A stretch of DNA of 64,000 bases, from positions 124,001-188,000 of the forward strand of contig JAOTOM010004297.1 in assembly GCA_034440615.1 (NCBI GenBank), in the 5' to 3' direction. This DNA is from Ashinkailepas kermadecensis (taxonomy: Eukaryota > Arthropoda > Thecostraca > Neolepadidae). The notes beneath the pieces are model-generated. The model saw nothing but the letters and a program-made list of their open reading frames with translations, made no database searches and had not been told where the DNA came from. Shown here in pieces: positions 61,101 through 64,000 of the stretch. Both the position numbers and the translations under genes were made by a program. How positions within the stretch are numbered: the stretch's first letter is position 1; every line of letters starts with the position of its first letter.

Positions 61101-64000
61101 CACGCAAATCATCGCCAAGAAGATCAGCATCAAGTTCTTCGACACGCCCAACACGGCCGAGCTCAAGATGAAGTACTACCGGTCAGTAGGTGTCGGTAGT
61201 TGACAGTAGTTGTTAGTAGTTGTCAGTAGTTTACACTAGTTGTCAGCAGTTTACAATAGTCGTCAGTAATTGTCAGTAGTTGTTAGTTGTTGCCAGTAGT
61301 TGTCAGTAGTTGTCAGCAGTCTACACTAGTCATCAGTAACTGTCAGTAGTTGTCAGTAGTTATCAATAGTTGACAGTAGTTGTCAGCTGACGGTTATTGC
61401 ATCTCAGTATCGGCTGTATAAGGCACAGCGATAATGGGCGAACACTGGACGAACGATACAGCCGATACTGAGATGCGATAACCGCCCATTCACCCCGTTC
61501 GTCCAGTGCTCGCCCATTATCGCTGTGCCTTATAATGTTCGCTGCGCGATTGTATTCACCTGTCCGCATTTGCATATGACCAAGACCATAGTTTAACCAG
61601 CAGTGGCTAAGAAATGTTTGGTGACAAATGGTGAAATACTCTTTCCCAAGCTGATAGTATCAGCTGAATTCGCGTATGCTGAATTTCATCTGAATATGTG
61701 TATCTATATCATGCAGAACAATATAAATGCATTTTCGAATGTCCAAATGATTCGGTTATTAATTTGCAATTACTTCCTAGTCCGGTTTCTCCGTTTTAAT
61801 AACGCAGTACACAGTACGCTCGTCTCGTACCTGCGCGGCATAATTTGATACATTCGTGTGGAAATCTGGATGCGGGATGATTCTCATATTTGCACGTAAA
61901 CATTTCAGGTATGAGTTTCAGTTTCCTTGTGCGTCAGAACCTGCCCGAGGGAACGCCTGTGAAGTCGGTGGGCGAGAGACGATTGTGAGCCCGTGTAGTC
62001 GGCGCGCCCTTAAGCCCAAATAAGCAATCAATCAATCAAGCATCCGGACCGGGCAACCTCAATATCACTCGGAACGTTCGACGTTGATGTTTCCAACGTT
62101 GTTGCAATCACAATGAGCCGAGTCCCGATCGATTTGGAGGGCTCCTGCACCAATGTTTCTGCATGCACTTGCCGTACAACTACCGAGTCGCTGATGCGCC
62201 CAGATCGCCAAATACCCAGCGTACTTGTAAATAACCAAATTACCCTGTGATGATAATATCTGGTGTGTTGTGTTTCAGGACAATGATTGAACTGGACCAG
62301 AACATTGGTACAAATCTATCGATCTGTAAACACTACATGGCAATCTACAACACACCTAGTGTACAAGGTATGGCGTAGAGCTATCAATGTGTAATGCATA
62401 TTGTGGAGTATGATCATGTACGAAGTACAGTGAAGGGCAACAATTGGATGAATGGTCGTATCACAGCGGATATTAATTGGCTGGTTGCTAGCTTTGCAAC
62501 GCGTCGGCGGTCTTGGTCATGTAGCGTCGCCAATCTCTCACGCCGATCGTTCGTGGAAGAAGAATCACAGTGGGATGCGAAATATGTCTTATCATCACTG
62601 CCTGTCGGGTATGTGATATTCAGGCATCGCGATGTTCTGACAACATTGAAACTGACGCACACTCCGCAGGATCGTTCACCAATAGCACCAAGAGAACTCC
62701 AGTCGCGAGTGATTGAAGGGCACCGGCTGTGGGACTATGTGCACCGGTGGAGACAATGGAGCCGGGGCAAGGGGAGGGGGGGGTCCGCAACGCATGCGTG
62801 TCATGCAGTGTGTTGGTTATTGGTTTTACGACACGTCGACCGTTGAGTCATGTAGCGTCGCCAATCTCTCACGCCGATTGGTCGCGGGCGAAGAGTAGCG
62901 ACAGGTGAGACTCGAACCCACAACCTTTCGATTGTGAGACGAGCATCTTACCCCTCGACCACTCGTCCCCATTCATGCAGTGTGTAATGTCAGGTGCGCA
63001 CCGTGCCAGATGTAGCCGCACACGGGAGTGGTGCGCACCGGTAGTTCCGCGCCCGCGGGTGCTGCACTGCCGCACCAGGTTCCCGCCAGCCGTCCGCTGA
63101 CGTCGGCTCCGTTCGCAGAGGACGAGAAGGAGAAGACGATGGCGCTGCGGCACGTGGTGCTGTACCTGGTGCTGGCCACCTACGACAACGAACAGTCGGA
63201 CATCACGCACCGCATCCTGCGCGACAAGACGCTGGAGCTCACGCCGGCCTACAAGTGGGTGACGAGCGAGGGCTAGCGTTCTGGTGCTGTGGCGGCTTAC
63301 AAGTGGGTGATGAGCGGGGGTGGGTGTGCGGGGGCCGGCGTCCTGGTGCTGTGCTGGCCTACAAGTGGGTGATGAGCGAGGGTGGGTGTGCGGGGGCCGG
63401 CGTCCTGGTGCTGTGCTGGCCTACAAGTGGGTGATGAGCGGGGTTGGGTGCGCGGAGCTAGCGTCCTGGTGCTGTGCTGGCCTACAAGTGGGTGATGAGC
63501 GAGGGTGGGTGTGCGGGGGCCGGCGTCCTGGTACTGTGCTGGCCTACAAGTGGGTGATGAGCGAGGGTGGGTGTGCGGGGGCCGGCCTCCTGGTGCTGTG
63601 CTGGCCTACAAGTGGGTGATGAGCGAGGGTGGGTGTGCGGAGGCCGGCGTCCTGGTGCTGTGCTGGCCTACAAGTGGGTGATGAGCGGGGGCCGGCGTCC
63701 TGGTGCTGTGCTGGCCTACAAGTGGGTGATGAGCGAGGGGGGGTGCGGGGACCGGCCTCCTGGTGCTGTGCTGGCCTACAAGTGGGTGATGAGCGAGGGT
63801 GGGTGTGCGGGGGCCGGCGTCCTGGTGCTGTGCTGGCCTACAAGTGGGTGACGAGCGGGGGTGGATGTGCGGGGGCCAGCATCCTGGTGCTGATTTTTAC
63901 GTGTGATATGCGGGAAATTGTATGAAATTCGTAGAGCTGTTTGAGCTGTTCACCAATGATGAGTTGATCTGCTGGGTGGCTCTGGCGTCGCTCACGTCGT
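51945..64000 (+). CDS. PSMD12: 26S proteasome lid subunit Rpn5 (PSMD12), 3' end outside window
   Basis: Gene-level entry. Exons 51945-52118, 57035-57184, 58693-58779, 59510-59650, 61045-61181, 62279-62367, 63119-63258 and 63937-64000 (partial). All introns are GT/AG and phases agree at every join. The ~327 residues align without gaps to the N-terminal ~70% of Rpn5/PSMD12. Landmarks are [100 protein letters not shown] and [11 protein letters not shown]. Rpn5 is a structural, non-ATPase lid subunit with TPR-like helical repeats and a C-terminal PCI domain; only the start of the PCI region is in this window. The introns (4.9 to 0.7 kb) are dominated by minisatellites and SINEs, several of which include the exon edges themselves. 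Confidence 0.96.
52111..54458 (+). repeat. 26-bp minisatellite carrying the exon 1 donor, ~90 copies
   Basis: The unit is CGCGCACGGTCAGTCGCCCC then GCAACA. The first unit begins inside exon 1 (52111) and includes the genuine junction CGCGCACG|gtcagt. Nearly every later unit reproduces the same donor. Variants are mostly C/T and G/A at the CCCCGCA stretch plus one-base indels; 52381-52460 is more disturbed. Because the unit has no stop in the plus frames, translations give long [12 protein letters not shown] repeats (for example 52872-54488). These are shadows. The final unit ends CGCGCACGCA, without GT. Confidence 0.97.
54763..54925 (-). mobile_element. tRNA-derived SINE (family A), minus orientation
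   Basis: Contains the family core (plus-strand view CGCCAATCTCTCACGCCGAT), the inverse B-box region GAGTCGAACCCACAACC, and the tail GGTTATTGGTTTTGCGATGT. It lies in PSMD12 intron 1. Confidence 0.8.
55462..55593 (+). mobile_element. tRNA-derived SINE (family A), 15-bp TSD
   Basis: A 132-bp, 5'-truncated copy flanked by perfect CCAAGTGTGCTCAGT (55447-55461 and 55594-55608). It has the B box GGTTCGAGTCTCA, the conserved core GACCAATCGGCGTGAGAGAT and the tail AAAACCAATAACCA. In intron 1. Confidence 0.93.
55609..56725. other. PSMD12 intron 1, no structure recognised
   Basis: Unique-looking sequence without exon, repeat or transposon terminus that I can defend. Confidence 0.5.
56726..57000. repeat. 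GTGACC/GTGACGTGACCGG array abutting exon 2
   Basis: About 18 degenerate 14-18-bp units of GTGACGTGACCGGATCACGT type. The last unit, GGTGACGTGACCGACCCCG, is 19 bp before the CGACAG acceptor of exon 2, so the repeat runs into the splice acceptor region. Confidence 0.85.
57035..57184 (+). CDS. PSMD12: PSMD12 exon 2
   Basis: 150 nt, phases 0-0, acceptor TCCGACAG, donor GTGCAG|gtgcgc. Encodes [20 protein letters not shown] through [20 protein letters not shown] and MVQ, matching the second helical block of Rpn5. Confidence 0.96.
57609..57667 (+). mobile_element. Short SINE/LINE 3' end (family B), 14-bp TSD
   Basis: A 59-bp insertion flanked by TGTTAAAGGTGTAA (57595-57608 and 57668-57681) with sequence TCGGCGCGCCCTTAAGCCC then AAATAA(TCAA)n. 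The same tail is at 61990-62038, and diverged versions are at 47634, 59698 and 60330. In intron 2. Confidence 0.85.
58060..58140. repeat. GTACTCGTGAGT-type repeat
   Basis: Several overlapping CGTACTCGTGAGTAGT / CGTACTCGTCT units of about 10-34 bp. In intron 2. Confidence 0.85.
58588..58692 (+). repeat. Duplicated acceptor region of PSMD12 exon 3
   Basis: Two ~52-bp copies of GACACT(A/G)AAGCGACCCTGAC then ATT(A/G)CCTCATCTGAC. The second leads into the CCTGCAG acceptor at 58692; the first carries GGTAACCGGCG in place of GGTGACCTGCAG. Confidence 0.85.
58693..58779 (+). CDS. PSMD12: PSMD12 exon 3
   Basis: 87 nt, phases 0-0, acceptor CTGCAG, donor GGCAAG|gtcggt. Encodes [15 protein letters not shown] then [14 protein letters not shown], the CTYVEE...IDTLRxVTEGK block of the family. 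Confidence 0.96.
58815..58945. repeat. ~55-bp duplication after exon 3
   Basis: Two and a partial third copy of CCGGCACG(T/C)CRCTGTG...CTCTRATGGCAGC then ATAGTGACGTCACC. Two CRE-like TGACG sites are included. In intron 3. Confidence 0.75.
58997..59176 (+). mobile_element. Full-length tRNA-derived SINE (family A), 14-bp TSD
   Basis: A 180-bp copy flanked by CTGTTGTGTTCTGG (58983-58996 and 59177-59190). The head looks like a tRNA, with A box GTAGCTCAGTTGGTAGAGC, a loop CTCTTGA compatible with a Lys CTT anticodon, and B box GGTTCGAATCTCA. The anticodon stem is mismatched, so it is a SINE head and not a working tRNA gene. The body has GACCAATCGGCGTGAGAGGT, and the tail is a TTC-rich repeat. In intron 3. 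Confidence 0.93.
59510..59650 (+). CDS. PSMD12: PSMD12 exon 4
   Basis: 141 nt, phases 0-0, acceptor CTCGGCAG, donor GAGAAG|gtgggc. Encodes [20 protein letters not shown] through [20 protein letters not shown] hAT-like MITE begins only 16 nt into the following intron. Confidence 0.96.
59666..60190 (-). mobile_element. hAT-like MITE, copy 4, minus orientation
   Basis: On the plus strand it begins CAGTGTTAGAATGATGG and ends ACGAATAGTGTATCGCTG, the inverse of the CAG(T/C)GATAC...CACTG termini of the other copies. Flanks GGACGACG and GGGCGACG match at 7 of 8. A 23-bp family B retroposon tail (59698-59720) has inserted inside it with a 23-bp duplication. In intron 4. Confidence 0.88.
60290..60385 (+). 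mobile_element. SINE/LINE 3' end, family B variant
   Basis: Contains AACTGGTCGAAGCGCCCTA then AAGCCCAGATAACTAACAAC, the variant tail also present at 47634-47692. The upstream boundary is uncertain. In intron 4. Confidence 0.6.
60533..60690 (-). mobile_element. tRNA-derived SINE (family A), minus orientation
   Basis: Plus-strand view: tail inverse GGTTGGTTATTGGTTTGACG, core CCTCCCACGCCGATTGGTCG, then GAGACTCGAACCCACGAAC (inverse B box). In intron 4. Confidence 0.85.
60705..61044 (+). repeat. ~105-bp array leading into the exon 5 acceptor
   Basis: About three and a half units containing GGCCGAAGTGAGCCGACACC then TGGCCC...CGCCACTCCTGCCTGGGGC. The last partial unit reads GCCGACTCCTGACTCGACGG then CTCGCCGCTCGTGCCTCGGCAG, which is the real acceptor. 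The exon 5 acceptor region is therefore the same sequence as the repeated one. Confidence 0.8.
61045..61181 (+). CDS. PSMD12: PSMD12 exon 5
   Basis: 137 nt, phase 0 to 2, acceptor CTCGGCAG, donor TACCG|gtcagt. Encodes [20 protein letters not shown], then [12 protein letters not shown] and ELKMKYY, the most conserved central stretch of Rpn5. Confidence 0.97.
61182..61390 (+). repeat. GTCAGTAGTT array beginning at the exon 5 donor
   Basis: About 20 copies of a 10-bp word GTTGTCAGTA (variants GTTTACACTA, GTCATCAGTA). The donor hexamer gtcagt of exon 5 is the first element, so many GTCAGT sequences follow the true donor directly. Confidence 0.88.
61392..61534. repeat. Interleaved inverted repeats (A-B-A'-B')
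   Basis: Arm A 61392-61419 pairs with A' 61456-61483 (27/28). Arm B 61417-61454 pairs with B' 61497-61534 (37/38). The pairs are interleaved and not nested, so a single strand would form a pseudoknot-like fold. In intron 5. Confidence 0.93.
61985..62038 (+). mobile_element. SINE/LINE 3' end (family B)
   Basis: GTAGTCGGCGCGCCCTTAAGC then CCAAATAAGCAATCAATCAA, the same tail as 57609-57667. Target duplication not resolved. In intron 5. Confidence 0.75.
62279..62367 (+). CDS. PSMD12: PSMD12 exon 6
   Basis: 89 nt, phase 2 to 1, acceptor GTTTCAG, donor CAAG|gtatgg. Encodes (R)[19 protein letters not shown] then [10 protein letters not shown]. Confidence 0.96.
62478..62548 (-). mobile_element. SINE family A fragment
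   Basis: Carries only the core (plus-strand view GTAGCGTCGCCAATCTCTCA then CGCCGAT) and a degraded tail inverse. In intron 6. Confidence 0.7.
62814..62972 (-). mobile_element. tRNA-derived SINE (family A), 13-bp TSD
   Basis: A 159-bp copy flanked by TCATGCAGTGTGT (62801-62813 and 62973-62985). Plus-strand view: TGGTTATTGGTTTTACGACA, core CAATCTCTCACGCCGATTGG, inverse B box GAGACTCGAACCCACAACC. In intron 6, 146 nt upstream of exon 7. Confidence 0.93.
63119..63258 (+). CDS. PSMD12: PSMD12 exon 7
   Basis: 140 nt, phase 1 to 0, acceptor TTCGCAG. Encodes (E)[20 protein letters not shown] then [12 protein letters not shown], ending in LTPAYKW. The donor AAGTGG|gtgacg is chosen over AA|gtgggt because only it joins exon 8 in frame, giving [13 protein letters not shown]. 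That has the same length as the family's YKDLLKLFTTMEL. Confidence 0.93.
63247..63892 (+). repeat. 61-62-bp array carrying the exon 7 donor, ~11 copies
   Basis: The first unit is the exon 7 end (GCCTACAAGTGG|gtgacgag). Ten further units repeat GCCTACAAGTGG|gtgatgag (once again gtgacgag in the last unit), followed by CGGGGGTGGGTGTGCGGGGG then CCGGCGTCCTGGTGCTGTGC. Two units are shortened (63669, 63717). The repeat fills almost all of intron 7. Confidence 0.95.
63937..64000 (+). CDS. PSMD12: PSMD12 exon 8 (partial)
   Basis: The acceptor GTAGAG ends at 63936; 64 nt to the window edge, phase 0. Encodes [13 protein letters not shown] then VALASLTS. The start is set by frame with exon 7; the alternative AG two bases earlier would break the frame. 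The rest of the PCI domain and the stop lie outside the window. Confidence 0.88.
   Translation, partial: MFELFTNDELICWVALASLTS

Overview
The window is eukaryotic nuclear DNA, most likely from an arthropod. The evidence is short phased exons with GT/AG introns, GC-rich coding exons, interstitial TTAGG repeats (the arthropod telomere motif), a tRNA-derived SINE, hAT-like and piggyBac-like MITEs, and decayed non-LTR and Penelope-like retroelements. A crustacean is my guess; I cannot name a species. Nothing looks prokaryotic or viral.

Two protein-coding genes can be reconstructed exon by exon. (1) On the plus strand, 51945 to the window end, lies the 5' part of the proteasome lid subunit gene Rpn5/PSMD12. 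Eight exons with consistent phases encode about 327 of an expected 445-456 residues, and the gene runs off the right edge. (2) On the minus strand, 39574 down to 26713, lies a matrix-metalloproteinase-type hemopexin-domain gene. A signal-peptide exon joins in phase directly to the hinge/hemopexin exon, and the last exon ends in a GPI-anchor-like hydrophobic tail. I found no prodomain or zinc-protease exon, so it may encode a catalytic-domain-less, membrane-tethered protein. One internal hemopexin exon (third blade) was not located. The two genes are divergent, with 12.4 kb of transposon-rich DNA between their start codons.

The rest is repeat-rich. 1-26 kb: minisatellites with periods 33, 45, 36, 20, 42, 25 and 27 bp, a long degenerate array (16.9-19.6 kb), MITEs and a Penelope-like relic; no gene recognised. 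26-40 kb: the hemopexin gene with large intronic arrays, including about 57 copies of a 50-bp unit. 40-52 kb: more arrays, a 1-kb piggyBac-like MITE, a fold-back/TTAGG region and an AT-rich segment with a decayed LINE split by a second TTAA-flanked MITE. 52-64 kb: the PSMD12 exons, with introns filled by minisatellites and at least six SINE copies.

The most striking feature is that many tandem arrays contain, or directly abut, exon edges of the two genes. The PSMD12 exon 1 donor lies in about 90 tandem copies. The exon 7 donor lies in about 11. The exon 5 acceptor, a hemopexin-gene acceptor, another acceptor with its first exon codons, and the hemopexin-gene stop codon are each repeated several to about 14 times. 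Even the PSMD12 start-codon segment is duplicated. This looks like recurrent tandem duplication seeded at exon boundaries, giving long rows of decoy or alternative splice sites. It is the best candidate here for something not previously described.
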